Shown: positions 14,729 to 23,055 of the stretch, one piece after another
How positions within the stretch are numbered: position 1 is the stretch's first letter
Layout of the letters: every line of letters begins with the position of its first letter
Origin: Lachnotalea sp. AF33-28
GTDB lineage: Bacteria > Bacillota > Clostridia > Lachnospirales > Lachnospiraceae
Assembly: GCF_003477885.1 (NCBI RefSeq)
Contig: NZ_QUEE01000007.1
Coordinates: 62,001 to 126,000 of the forward strand
Length of the DNA: 64,000 bases
Direction of reading: 5' to 3'
Program-made: the position numbers and the translations under genes
Notes under the pieces: model-generated
What the model was told of the DNA's origin: nothing
The model's input: the letters and a program-made list of their open reading frames with translations, nothing else
Databases searched by the model: none

Positions 14729-15097
14729 TCAGCCCCTATTTTTCGACTCTGCCCGTTTCCTGTGGGCGTACTCTGCCTGCTGCTTTTTGTAGGCTCTCAC
14801 GGCGCATCTGTCGCAGTATTTCTTGCGGTTGCCTTTCTTGAGGATAGACGCACCGCAGGACACGCATCGGTCAAGGCGTGTGCCGAGAATATTAGCCTCC
14901 AGCATCGGCTCTGCCGGCAGAACGGCATTGCGGAAATACTTGCACAGCAGCGAATAGGAAATGCTCTGCACACAGACGCAAGGCTCGCCGTCATCCAGCG
15001 CAAGGCAGTTGCCGCCCTCATAATTGGCACACAGCCTTTTAATCAGGGCGTTGGCTCTCTGCCGCTGCTTCGGCGTAAGTCTGGGCAGCATCCGCAT
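14729..15097 (-). CDS. Cysteine-rich VLP-domain protein
   Basis: 122 residues. It contains the NAVLPAEP segment that names the family and two sets of Cys pairs: a front set in GGNCLALDDGEPCVCVQS and a zinc-ribbon-like set CVSCGASIL and YCDRCAVRAYK. The end is strongly basic. Such proteins are a regular part of Tn1549-like transfer operons between the sortase and the CHAP protein; their job is unknown. The ATG at 15097 has GAGGGCGG in front and lies inside the sortase gene, overlapping it by about 59 bases. Confidence 0.8.
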   Translation of the reverse strand: MRMLPRLTPKQRQRANALIKRLCANYEGGNCLALDDGEPCVCVQSISYSLLCKYFRNAVLPAEPMLEANILGTRLDRCVSCGASILKKGNRKKYCDRCAVRAYKKQQAEYAHRKRAESKNRG

Positions 15098-15887
15098 CAC
15101 CGCCCTCTGTTATGCGCTTTGCCACCACCACAAGGCGGCTGTTGTTGCGGCTGTACTCGCAGGTGGACAGGGTAATGAGTTTATCGCCGTATGCTGCGGT
15201 CACACCGGTGTCGTAGAAGGACAGCTCCTTGCACTTGGCAATGAAGCTGTCAAACTCGTTGGCATTTCCCGCAACCACGAAGCGGTAATACTTGAACGCA
15301 TCGGGGCTGTCGGTGTAGACCACCGTGCGGAACACGGCAACGATCTCATACTTCTGCCTGTCCGTCAGCGTGTTAAAAGCAATGGTCTTATGCTCGCTCC
15401 AAAAGCTCTCGCTCTTGAATTTGTCGAGATGGGCGAACATAGAGCCGTTTTTCATGTGATGCCCGTAGATAACAAGGTTGTCAGAGGGCTTTTGCACATC
15501 GCAGTCCTCCTGCACATAGGGACAGCCGTACTCGGAGTATTCCTTGTCAAAGCCGTGCTTCAGGTAGAAGTTCGGCTCGTTTACAGACTGCATCACGGGA
15601 TAGTTGATGTTGGTATCCGCAATGCTGATCCAGCCCACCAAGTCGCCGTTCTGTCCGAACAGCTCGGCAAGCTCCGGCAGCAGCGTCTTTTCCTCGGAAT
15701 ACGGAATCGGCTCGGTGGGTTCCGCTTCGGCATCCGTCTGCGCTGAGGCCTCCACCACGGAGGCAAGGTTGCTATATAATTCCGCCTGCTTGTCCGCTTC
15801 CTTGTTGTGACGGACAATAAAATAGGTGCTTGCGCCGAGGACGGCAGCAAACACCGCAATGAGAATAATTGAAATTGTCTTTTTCAT
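15039..15887 (-). CDS. srtB: Class B sortase
   Basis: 282 residues from the ATG at 15887 (AAAGGA six bases before). One N-terminal membrane helix (ISIILIAVFAAVLGASTYFIV) anchors the enzyme. The catalytic residues fit class B sortases: His in IYGHHMKNGSMF, Cys in LITLSTCEYS and the Arg in RNNSRLVV. It joins wall proteins to peptidoglycan. In C. difficile SrtB accepts (S/P)PxTG motifs. The two large surface proteins of this element end in SPQTG and TPKTG, so they are the likely substrates. It lies directly after the VirB4 gene. Confidence 0.92.
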   Translation of the reverse strand: MKKTISIILIAVFAAVLGASTYFIVRHNKEADKQAELYSNLASVVEASAQTDAEAEPTEPIPYSEEKTLLPELAELFGQNGDLVGWISIADTNINYPVMQSVNEPNFYLKHGFDKEYSEYGCPYVQEDCDVQKPSDNLVIYGHHMKNGSMFAHLDKFKSESFWSEHKTIAFNTLTDRQKYEIVAVFRTVVYTDSPDAFKYYRFVVAGNANEFDSFIAKCKELSFYDTGVTAAYGDKLITLSTCEYSRNNSRLVVVAKRITEGGDADAAQTYAEAAAESQRPD

Positions 15888-15916
15888 CGGATTTCCTTTC
15901 TTTGTTGCCCGCTTTG

Positions 15917-18253
15917 TCAATTCGCAATGTCGGATAATTTGGTGGTCATCAGCTTGTAGAGCTTTGTGTTTTTGGGGAACTTGTTGGCAAACGGCACAAG
16001 GCTGGAGCCGACCTTGATGAGTCCGTGTCCTGCGTCCACATTGGTGATATACGAAAGCTGGGTGTCCGAGATGTTCAGGAGCTTTGCCAGCTCAATGCGG
16101 TCGGTGGACGCCTGATTGAGCATAATGATGAACTCGGAGTTTGCCAGCATCGTTCTCGCCGTATGGCTCTGCAAGAGGTCGTCCACATTCTGCGTAATGC
16201 CGGACGCATAAGCACCGTACTTGCGCACTCGCTTCCAAAGCGTGAACAGGAAGTTGGCGCTGTATTCGTGCTGGAACAGGAGATAGATTTCGTCAATGAA
16301 GATGAAGGTATTTTTGCCCTTTGCACGATTCTGTGTAATGCGGTTGAGGATGGAGTCCAACACCACCAGCATCCCGATGGGCATAAGCTGCTTGCCGAGG
16401 TCAAGGATGTCGTAGCAGATGAGTCGGTTGTCGGTATCCACATTGGTGTGCTTGGCAAAGGTGTTCAAAGAGCCGTTGGTAAACAGCTCGATGGCAAGGG
16501 CGATCTCCTGCGCCTCCGGCTCGGATTGTTTGAGCAGCTCCGCCCGGAAGTCCTGCAAGGTGGGAACCTCTCCCTTGTAGTCGTTCTGCTGATAGGTGCG
16601 GTAGACGCTTGCCGTACAGCGGTCGATGATGGATTTCTGCACTGCACCAAGGTTGTTGCCGCCGATGAGCTGCTCACACAGGGACATAATGAACTCGGAT
16701 TTCAGGATGACGGGGTTTGCACCGTCACCGTACTCCCGGTTCATATCCATCGCATTGATGTGGGTGGGAGAGGTGGCGGAGATGTTGATGATCTCGCCGC
16801 CCATTGCCTTTACAAGCTGCGAATACTCCCGTTCGGGGTCGATGATGATAATATCTGCATTGCCGGAGAGCATCTGATTGATGATCTCACCCTTTGCGGC
16901 AAAGGACTTGCCGCCGCCCGACACGCCGAGGATAAACTCGTTGCCGTTGAGAAGCTGCCTGCGGTCGGCAATGATCATATTCTTGGAAATGACATTCTGC
17001 CCGTAGTAAATGCCGTTTTCGTGGTAGATGTCCTGCACCCGGAATGGGATAAACACCGCAAGGCTCTCGGTGGTGAGGGTGCGGAAGGTGTCGATCTTCC
17101 GAGTGCCGAAGGGCATCACCGTATTCAGCCCGTCAAGCTGCTGGAACTTCAGCACACCGAACTGGCAAAGGTGCTTTCTTGCGGTGGTCAGCAGGGCTTC
17201 GGTGTCGCTGTCAAGCTGCTCCTTGCTGTCCGCCGTGTGTACCATCGTAAGGACGGCGAACATCATACGCTGGTCACGGGTGGTCAGGTCATCGAGAAAC
17301 TCCTTCATCTCCTTGCGCTGCTGTTCAAGGTCATAGGGAACCTGTGCGGAGAAGTTGTTGTTGGAGTTCTGTCTGCGCTGCCAGTTGGTCACATTGGTTT
17401 CCACGCCCAGCAGACGGTTCTCCGCTTCCCGGACGGCTTCATCGGTGGGGACGGGAACTACATCAATGGACAGCATCAGGTTGCGGTTGAGGTCGGTCAG
17501 CTCCGCCACCATAGCGTCCTTGATATACGACGCATACTCACGCAGGAACAGCACCCTGCCGTAGCGTTCCCCGATCTTGAAATAGTCCTTTTCAAATTCC
17601 ATCGAGTCGGGGCAGATGAAGTCCTTGAAGTCGTGTCCCTTTTTGCGGGTTTCCTTCATATCAAAGCGGAAGCTGGTTTCCTCGCCCGCACGGTAGAAGT
17701 CATGGAAAATGCGGAGGCGTTCGTCGGTTTCCATCTCCACGCACTTGCTGCCAAGCCTGCCGAAGTGGGCGATCAGGTCTGCGCCCACACGGGCAAAATA
17801 GCTTCTTGCTTCCTCCACATTCTTCTTGTTCACGGAGATGGTAATATACTTCTCCTGCGTATAGGCGTTTGCGCCCGTCGCTCTCTCAAGGAGCATTTTG
17901 TTGTATTCCTCCCGGTACTCGTCGAGGGCGTCGCCCTTGAGGGGCATAAGGATGGTCTTCTCAAAGTCCAGCCGGTTCAGACGGCGGTTGTTGATGGTGA
18001 TCTTGGTGGTCGCCCCGCTGTCAAGAGAATTGAGCAGCTCGGAGTATTCGAGGAACATCGCCTCCTTGTCCTCACGGCTGGCGACGGCATAGTTGATGTC
18101 GGTGAACTTGAAGGATCTGGTGAACTTGTCCCTGCCCACCTGAAAGATACCGTCATCGTAAATCGCTTTGACGGGAATGACATCCTGTACGCCCTTGGGT
18201 ACGACGAAGCGTTCCTTGTCCTGCTTGAGCAGGATATTCAGTGTTTTAATCAT
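15917..18253 (-). CDS. VirB4-like conjugation ATPase (CD1110 family)
   Basis: 778 residues. The N-terminal half is the TraC/VirB4 N domain; the C-terminal half is the AAA-type motor with Walker A GVSGGGKS near residue 444 and Walker B TFIFIDEIYLLF near 654. VirB4 powers assembly of the type IV secretion channel at the membrane. It starts 8 bases inside the PrgI gene and is followed by the sortase. Length and motifs match the C. difficile CD1110 family; intact. Confidence 0.95.
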   Translation of the reverse strand: MIKTLNILLKQDKERFVVPKGVQDVIPVKAIYDDGIFQVGRDKFTRSFKFTDINYAVASREDKEAMFLEYSELLNSLDSGATTKITINNRRLNRLDFEKTILMPLKGDALDEYREEYNKMLLERATGANAYTQEKYITISVNKKNVEEARSYFARVGADLIAHFGRLGSKCVEMETDERLRIFHDFYRAGEETSFRFDMKETRKKGHDFKDFICPDSMEFEKDYFKIGERYGRVLFLREYASYIKDAMVAELTDLNRNLMLSIDVVPVPTDEAVREAENRLLGVETNVTNWQRRQNSNNNFSAQVPYDLEQQRKEMKEFLDDLTTRDQRMMFAVLTMVHTADSKEQLDSDTEALLTTARKHLCQFGVLKFQQLDGLNTVMPFGTRKIDTFRTLTTESLAVFIPFRVQDIYHENGIYYGQNVISKNMIIADRRQLLNGNEFILGVSGGGKSFAAKGEIINQMLSGNADIIIIDPEREYSQLVKAMGGEIINISATSPTHINAMDMNREYGDGANPVILKSEFIMSLCEQLIGGNNLGAVQKSIIDRCTASVYRTYQQNDYKGEVPTLQDFRAELLKQSEPEAQEIALAIELFTNGSLNTFAKHTNVDTDNRLICYDILDLGKQLMPIGMLVVLDSILNRITQNRAKGKNTFIFIDEIYLLFQHEYSANFLFTLWKRVRKYGAYASGITQNVDDLLQSHTARTMLANSEFIIMLNQASTDRIELAKLLNISDTQLSYITNVDAGHGLIKVGSSLVPFANKFPKNTKLYKLMTTKLSDIAN

Positions 18254-18611
18254 TGGCTTTCAATACCTCCTTCTTCTTGAGTTCCATACCGGGCCTCATC
18301 AGCTCAAAATAGGTGTTGGTGGAACGGAATACGAGCTTTTTCGGCATCAGAAACTCCGATTTGATCCACGCCCACACGAACTTCTCTGCGGTCATTCCGT
18401 TGTACTTAATAAAACCCAGCGCCGCAAAGGGTGCGGCGGCTAAAATGCACATCCACGATACCGTTTCCGTGCCGAAATGGGGCTTGAGCAGAAAATACAC
18501 GCCCACCGCAACGCCGCAGGCAAGGACAGAAAAAATGAACTGTCTGAGGGACAGTCCAAAGAACATCGCTTCCGTGTAGTTGCGTATTTCACGGTTGATT
18601 TTTACTTCCAA
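18246..18611 (-). CDS. PrgI-family (VirB3-like) conjugation membrane protein
   Basis: 121 residues starting at TTG (18611), with GGAGGAACTGTATC in front. The PrgI signature is clear: MEVKINREIRNYTEAMFFGL, two membrane helices (RQFIFSVLACGVAVGVYFLL and VSWMCILAAAPFAALGFI) and a conserved tail PKKLVFRSTNTYFEL. The family is the VirB3 equivalent in Gram-positive type IV secretion. Overlaps with both neighbours (the methyltransferase stop and VirB4 start) indicate one operon. Confidence 0.92.
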   Translation of the reverse strand: MEVKINREIRNYTEAMFFGLSLRQFIFSVLACGVAVGVYFLLKPHFGTETVSWMCILAAAPFAALGFIKYNGMTAEKFVWAWIKSEFLMPKKLVFRSTNTYFELMRPGMELKKKEVLKAND

Positions 18612-19590
18612 GATACAGTTCCTCCTTCGTCTGTTGGATTCTTGTTTTTGCTGTCTCGCAGTATTCGGGGTTCAGCTCGATGCCGAGATAGCGGCGGGAG
18701 AGACGCTTGCACACGGCTCCCGTCGTGCCGCTGCCGAAGAACGGGTCAAGGACAAGCCCCTGCTCCGGCGAGCCTGCCAAAATGCACGGCTCGATCAGCC
18801 GTTCGGGGTACATGGCGAAGTGTCCGTAACCCCTGTGGGAATTGGTGCTGACGCTCCACACATCCCGCTTGTTGCGCTTTGTCGGCATATCGCTGTGGGA
18901 ACGGGGCAGAAAGAGCGCCTGCTGCTTTGCGCCGCCGACGCCCTTTGCGTATTTCGTCCTATCGCTGACCGCCCGCTTGTTGCGCTCCACCGTGACCTGT
19001 GCGACCGGCTCGGAGATCGCCGCAGCATCGTAATAGTAGTGGGGCGATTTGGAGAGCAGGAAGATATGCTCATAGGATTTGGTCGGCCTGTCCTTCACAG
19101 CCTCCGGCAGGCAGTTAGGCTTCTGCCAGATAATATCACTCCGCAGATACCAACCGTCCGCACGAAGTGCAAAGGCAAGCTGCCACGGGATACCGATCAT
19201 ATCCTTTTCCTTAATGCCGTCCCATTTCTTTGGGAGTGCGGCGTTCTCATCGGTATTGAGGCTGTGGTAGGTCTGTTTGCTTTTGGGGCGTTCGGCAAGG
19301 CTTTTGCTCCAAACGCCCTTGCCGCTTCCGGCGTAGCTGTCGGCAATGTTCAGCCAAAGTGTCCCGTTGCTTTTCAGCACACGGCGCACCTCACGGAAGA
19401 TTTCGGTCAGGCGGTCTATATATTCAAACGGCGTTTGTTCACAGCCGATCTGTCCCTCGGCACCGTAGTCACGAAGCCCGTAGTAGGGAGGGCTGGTGAC
19501 GCACATCTGTACGCACTCGTCAGGAAGCCTTTTCAGCATCTCCAGTGCATCGCCGCACAGGACGGTGTTTTGCAATTCGTCTTGGTTCAT
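18589..19590 (-). CDS. Site-specific DNA methyltransferase, beta class (N4-cytosine or N6-adenine)
   Basis: 333 residues. The catalytic motif TSPPYYG lies near residue 33 and the SAM-binding motif DPFFGSGTTG near 292, the order of beta-class amino-methyltransferases; SPPY is most common in N4-cytosine enzymes. No restriction endonuclease gene is near, so it is an orphan that may protect the element's DNA during transfer into a new host. Its ATG overlaps the stop of a 59-residue gene as ATGA. Target site not deducible. Confidence 0.9.
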   Translation of the reverse strand: MNQDELQNTVLCGDALEMLKRLPDECVQMCVTSPPYYGLRDYGAEGQIGCEQTPFEYIDRLTEIFREVRRVLKSNGTLWLNIADSYAGSGKGVWSKSLAERPKSKQTYHSLNTDENAALPKKWDGIKEKDMIGIPWQLAFALRADGWYLRSDIIWQKPNCLPEAVKDRPTKSYEHIFLLSKSPHYYYDAAAISEPVAQVTVERNKRAVSDRTKYAKGVGGAKQQALFLPRSHSDMPTKRNKRDVWSVSTNSHRGYGHFAMYPERLIEPCILAGSPEQGLVLDPFFGSGTTGAVCKRLSRRYLGIELNPEYCETAKTRIQQTKEELYLGSKNQP

Positions 19591-19766
19591 CGTCTTTTCC
19601 TTTCCCGGCGGCGTGCTTCCTCAATTTCACTTTTGCAGACGCACACATCGGCAAGGCAGAGAACCCTCCGCCTGCGTTTGCCGCCGTAGTAAAGACAGTA
19701 TCTGCAATCGCAGTCCTCAAGGGTGTATCCCTTGAAGGGTGAATAGATTTTTGTGTTTCGTTTCAT
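19587..19766 (-). CDS. 59-residue cysteine-rich basic protein
   Basis: The frame starts ATG at 19766 and ends in a TGA that overlaps the methyltransferase start. It reads MKRNTKIYSPFKGYTLEDCD, then six more Cys including CRYCLYYGGKRRRR and CLADVCVCK, and ends in a basic helix EEARRRERKRR. The Cys spacing suggests a metal-binding knuckle. The perfect coupling to the next gene and the tight fit between VirB6 and the methyltransferase support it as a real gene although it is short. Function unknown; a nucleic-acid-binding accessory is plausible. Confidence 0.7.
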   Translation of the reverse strand: MKRNTKIYSPFKGYTLEDCDCRYCLYYGGKRRRRVLCLADVCVCKSEIEEARRRERKRR

Positions 19767-19776
19767 TGCACACTCC

Positions 19777-20613
19777 TTACAGCCCCATCATCTCACGGAT
19801 AATGCGGTCGCTCATCTTGACTGCGCCTACGAGGACGAGCATATTAAAGAGCAACTCTCCCACATAGCTCCACACCTGCGTTACCGCCGCTGCATCGGGA
19901 TTGACCACGGGCGGCGAGGATGCAAACAGGGAGAAGATGATGCAGGACAACACAATGACTGCGCCCTCCAAGCAAACAGCACAGTAGCTTTTGATGAAGG
20001 ATTTGCCCACATTCTGCGAAGGCTCACCGGCAAAGGTAGACAGGGGGATGGGCGCAAGCGCCGTATACATATACAGCTTAAAGAAGCGCCCGTACACGGT
20101 CATAATGAGGATGAAGGACATCACGGTGATAAACAGCCCACCGATGAGCGTCACCGCCCATAGTGGGATTGATTCAAAGAAGCCGCAGTCCTCGATGGTG
20201 GTGATCATTTCAGCCGGTAGCGTTGTCTGTTGCGGCGAAGAAAAGCCCGCCGAACTCATAATGGTAGAGATCGTCCCCTGCACGATGTTGAACAGGGCGA
20301 GCATCAGTTCCATACCGTAGGTGATGGCTCCTTTGGCAATGGCAAAGCGTATAAAGAGCTTCAGGGCGTGTTCCGGCTTCTTGACCTCCGTAAACGAGCC
20401 GCAGGTCTTTACCACGCCCACAACGAAGAACAGCACAAGCAGGGCAAGCCCGATTGCCTGCACCGCACCATTGATATTGACGATCACGCTCCAAATCCCG
20501 CCGCCCTTGAAGTCCTGCGGCGTTGTCGTGATGAGCTGCCAGATCTCAGCTAATTTTTCATTCCAGGTTTCCAATGCGTTTTCAAGGTTCTGTACGACCC
20601 AGTTGTCGCTCAC
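19777..20613 (-). CDS. VirB6/TrbL-like conjugation membrane protein (CD1112 family)
   Basis: 278 residues from the GTG at 20613; AGGAGGT seven bases before it fixes this start rather than the GTG 9 bases earlier, which overlaps the ribosome site. At least five membrane helices are visible (for example AVQAIGLALLVLFFVVGVVKT, WAVTLIGGLFITVMSFILIM). The family forms the inner-membrane pore of the type IV channel. Order Maff2-VirB6-methyltransferase-PrgI-VirB4 is that of CTn4-like elements. Confidence 0.9.
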   Translation of the reverse strand: MSDNWVVQNLENALETWNEKLAEIWQLITTTPQDFKGGGIWSVIVNINGAVQAIGLALLVLFFVVGVVKTCGSFTEVKKPEHALKLFIRFAIAKGAITYGMELMLALFNIVQGTISTIMSSAGFSSPQQTTLPAEMITTIEDCGFFESIPLWAVTLIGGLFITVMSFILIMTVYGRFFKLYMYTALAPIPLSTFAGEPSQNVGKSFIKSYCAVCLEGAVIVLSCIIFSLFASSPPVVNPDAAAVTQVWSYVGELLFNMLVLVGAVKMSDRIIREMMGL

Positions 20614-20638
20614 GAAAAGCACCTCCTTTCATAGAATC

Positions 20639-20668
20639 GGGGCGTCCCCGAAAGTCCGGGAACGCCCC
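20639..20668 (-). other. Intercistronic hairpin after the pilin-like gene
   Basis: Arms GGGGCGTcCCCG and CGGGaACGCCCC form a near-perfect 12-bp stem with a 5-base loop. There is no T-run. It could hold up exonucleases so that the upstream pilin-like message is more abundant than the rest of the operon. Confidence 0.6.
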
Positions 20669-20681
20669 TCGGTGGGTTTGC

Positions 20682-21038
20682 TCAGCCGACGATCAGGTCG
20701 AGGATCTCCTTAGCAAAGGTGATGATGACGCCGCCCGCAAGGGTCAGAAAGCCGTTGGCTCGCTGGGACGGGTCGTGGGACTTGAGGGACAAGCCGACCT
20801 GCACCACGCCGAAGCCCAGCAGGATAAGACCGATGGCTCGAATCAGCCCGAAGATGAAGCTGGACAGGTTGTTGACGACGGTGATGGGGTCGCCGGCAGC
20901 GAATGCCGTGACCGAGGTGCCGAGAATGAGCGCAGCGCCCATAATGGCGGTGCAGTAGATGCGGAAGCCCTTTCTGACCTTGCCGGTCATAGGGAGCTTG
21001 TTGGTATGCTTTTCGGTGTCTTTCTTAAAGATGTTCAT
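20682..21038 (-). CDS. Maff2-family mobile-element protein (VirB2/TrbC-like)
   Basis: 118 residues with a signal-like helix (IYCTAIMGAALILGTSVTAF, cut near AFAAGD) and two more helices (LSSFIFGLIRAIGLILLGFG and GFLTLAGGVIITFAKEIL). This is the layout of VirB2/TrbC-type pilin-like subunits, and the sequence fits the Maff2 family of conjugative transposons. GGAGGAAACG precedes the ATG. It sits between VirD4 and VirB6. Confidence 0.85.
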   Translation of the reverse strand: MNIFKKDTEKHTNKLPMTGKVRKGFRIYCTAIMGAALILGTSVTAFAAGDPITVVNNLSSFIFGLIRAIGLILLGFGVVQVGLSLKSHDPSQRANGFLTLAGGVIITFAKEILDLIVG

Positions 21039-21052
21039 ATTCGTTTCCTCCG

Positions 21053-22852
21053 TTATTTTGAAGATTGGTTTTCGTCAAAGTCCTCATCGGACAGTAACAC
21101 ATAATCGGTTTCCGGCACTTCCGTGTCGGGCAGGGTTTTGGAATCGAGGTATGTGACCTCGATGGTCGCAATGTCGCTCCTGACAGCACCGTGCTGATAA
21201 ACGCCGGCTTTCCCGTCTGCGGTCAACGCCACATTCGGATGCTTCAGGATGTCGTACTTGAAATCAAGCACCGGACGCTCGCCACGGATAAAAAGGATGG
21301 CGTATTGGTTGTCCAGCATACGCACCTCGTCGGGCGTGAGAAGCTCTCTGCCGCTGATTTGGTAGTTGGTGCTGTAATTGCCACTGCGTCCTGAGCTTTT
21401 GCCGTAGGTGTTGGTGTCGATGGTCGATTTGCCCAGCAGCTCCGACACATACTTGTGGGTACTTTGCTCATTGCCGCCGAGATACAGAAACTCGTCGCAG
21501 TTGCCGACGATGGACTCCCATTGCTTTTCAAACAGGGCTTTTAACTGCGCCAAGTTCTGCAAGATGATACTGACCGACACGCCACGGGAGCGCATAACGG
21601 ACAGTATCTTGTCAAAGTCATCCGGCAGACTGACATTGGCAAACTCATCCATCAGAAAGTGAACGGGAATCGGCAATGCGCCGCCGTGAATATGGTCAGC
21701 GGAAAAGAAAAGCTGCTGAAATAGCTGGGTATAAAGGATGCTGACCAAGAAATTGAAGCTCGAATCGTTGTCCGGGATAATAGCGAACAGTGCCACTTTC
21801 TTTTCGCCCATAGAAGCAAGGTCAAGCTCGTCGGTACAGGTCAGTGCCGCCAAACTCTCCAAGTTGAACTTTTCAAGCCTTGCGGCAAGGGTGATCTGAA
21901 TACTCTTGAGTGTCTTAGCCGAGCCTGCGTGATAGGAGCGATAATACTTCAAGGCAATATGGTCGGGCCTGTCCATCTCCAAGTCGGCAAACAGGTAATC
22001 CAGCGGCGTTGGTCTGGAATCCTCCTCGTTTTCGATTGCGCCGGCACGGAGCATCTCCATGACCATTGCAAAGTTCTGCTCGTCCTCCGGCGCTTCATAG
22101 TGAAGGTAGTAAACCAGCGCCGACAGCAGCATGGAAGCCGAGGTGTCCCAAAAGGGATCATTGGATTGACTGCCCTTCGGCGTGGTCGCCTTGAACAGAT
22201 TGGTGACAAGCCGTTGGATGTCGTTGTCGCTTTGCAGATAGACGAAGGGATTGTAGCAATGGCTCTTTTCCATAGAGATCAGGTCAAGCACCCGGACTTC
22301 ATACTCTTTCTGTGACAGCAGCTCGCCCACATCTCGAACGATCTCCCCTTTGGGGTCAAGCACGAAATAGGAATTGCGGCAGCACTGCATCAGATTCGGC
22401 TTGCAGAAAAACCTCGTCTTGCCGGCACCCGAACCGCCGATTACCAGCGTGTTGAGGTTTCGGCGGTGTTTCTTGGCGTTCAGCCCGATTGCCACATTCT
22501 GCGTCAGCAGCTTGTTTTCGCTCTTGGGCTGCTGTGCGTACTTTTTGTTCACGGCACTGGCGCTGCCCCATTTTGCCGAGCCGTGTTCCTCCCGCCTGCG
22601 GTAGTTTCTGCGTGTGGAGAAGTAGGTGCCGACGCCCATTCCGTAGCAGAGAAGCAAAACGAGGACAGCTTTTACACTGTCCTCGCAAAGCTCGATATGG
22701 AACGGGTCGTTCATCGCGTTCATCAGGCTCGTCAATATCTCCGGCAACCCGCCCTTGACGGACGGAGCGATGAGAAGTCCGAGCCATACCACGGGAATGA
22801 TACCGATAAGGGAGAGGATGACCGCCGCCCGCCGGTCGTTACCTTGATTCAC
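21053..22852 (-). CDS. VirD4/TraG-type coupling protein (CD1115 family)
   Basis: 599 residues from the GTG at 22852 (VNQGNDRR); the frame is open to 22903 but that part lies within the upstream gene. Two N-terminal membrane helices (AVILSLIGIIPVVWLGLLIA and SVKAVLVLLLCYGMGVGTY) are followed by the ATPase with Walker A VIGGSGAGKT near residue 140 and Walker B HFLMDEFANV near 402. It docks the relaxase-DNA complex to the channel. Start choice is moderately certain. Confidence 0.92.
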   Translation of the reverse strand: MNQGNDRRAAVILSLIGIIPVVWLGLLIAPSVKGGLPEILTSLMNAMNDPFHIELCEDSVKAVLVLLLCYGMGVGTYFSTRRNYRRREEHGSAKWGSASAVNKKYAQQPKSENKLLTQNVAIGLNAKKHRRNLNTLVIGGSGAGKTRFFCKPNLMQCCRNSYFVLDPKGEIVRDVGELLSQKEYEVRVLDLISMEKSHCYNPFVYLQSDNDIQRLVTNLFKATTPKGSQSNDPFWDTSASMLLSALVYYLHYEAPEDEQNFAMVMEMLRAGAIENEEDSRPTPLDYLFADLEMDRPDHIALKYYRSYHAGSAKTLKSIQITLAARLEKFNLESLAALTCTDELDLASMGEKKVALFAIIPDNDSSFNFLVSILYTQLFQQLFFSADHIHGGALPIPVHFLMDEFANVSLPDDFDKILSVMRSRGVSVSIILQNLAQLKALFEKQWESIVGNCDEFLYLGGNEQSTHKYVSELLGKSTIDTNTYGKSSGRSGNYSTNYQISGRELLTPDEVRMLDNQYAILFIRGERPVLDFKYDILKHPNVALTADGKAGVYQHGAVRSDIATIEVTYLDSKTLPDTEVPETDYVLLSDEDFDENQSSK

Positions 22853-23045
22853 GGCAGGAGCAGTCCTTTCTCTCAACCACCTTGAACTTTTTCTTTGGGG
22901 CATAGCCGAACTTGATGATGAGGTCGTCCACTGCGTCGGTGGTCTTGCCTCTGTTTTTCAGCTCGGTCTTGGTGTCGTTCAGGGAGCGGATGATAATCCC
23001 GTGTTCGTAATCGTCCAAGGCGACGTGATAGCGTTCCTCTTTCAT
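22839..23045 (-). CDS. Small basic protein, MKExxYH family
   Basis: 68 residues from the ATG at 23045 (GAGGTGCATCAG in front). It reads MKEERYHVALDDYEHGIIIR, SLNDTKTELKNRGKTTDAVD and ends in a basic Cys-containing tail. The same pattern (MKE-YH, SL-D-K--L---GK-TDAVDD, KK-KVV) is found in the 59-residue protein at 52468-52647, so the element carries two copies. The helical, charged make-up suggests DNA or protein binding; no function is known to me. Confidence 0.75.
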   Translation of the reverse strand: MKEERYHVALDDYEHGIIIRSLNDTKTELKNRGKTTDAVDDLIIKFGYAPKKKFKVVERKDCSCRESR

Positions 23046-23055
23046 CTGATGCACC

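Noticed and set aside
16025..18280. A 751-codon plus-strand frame opposite VirB4
   Set aside because: Antisense shadow of a GC-rich gene with clear VirB4 motifs on the other strand.
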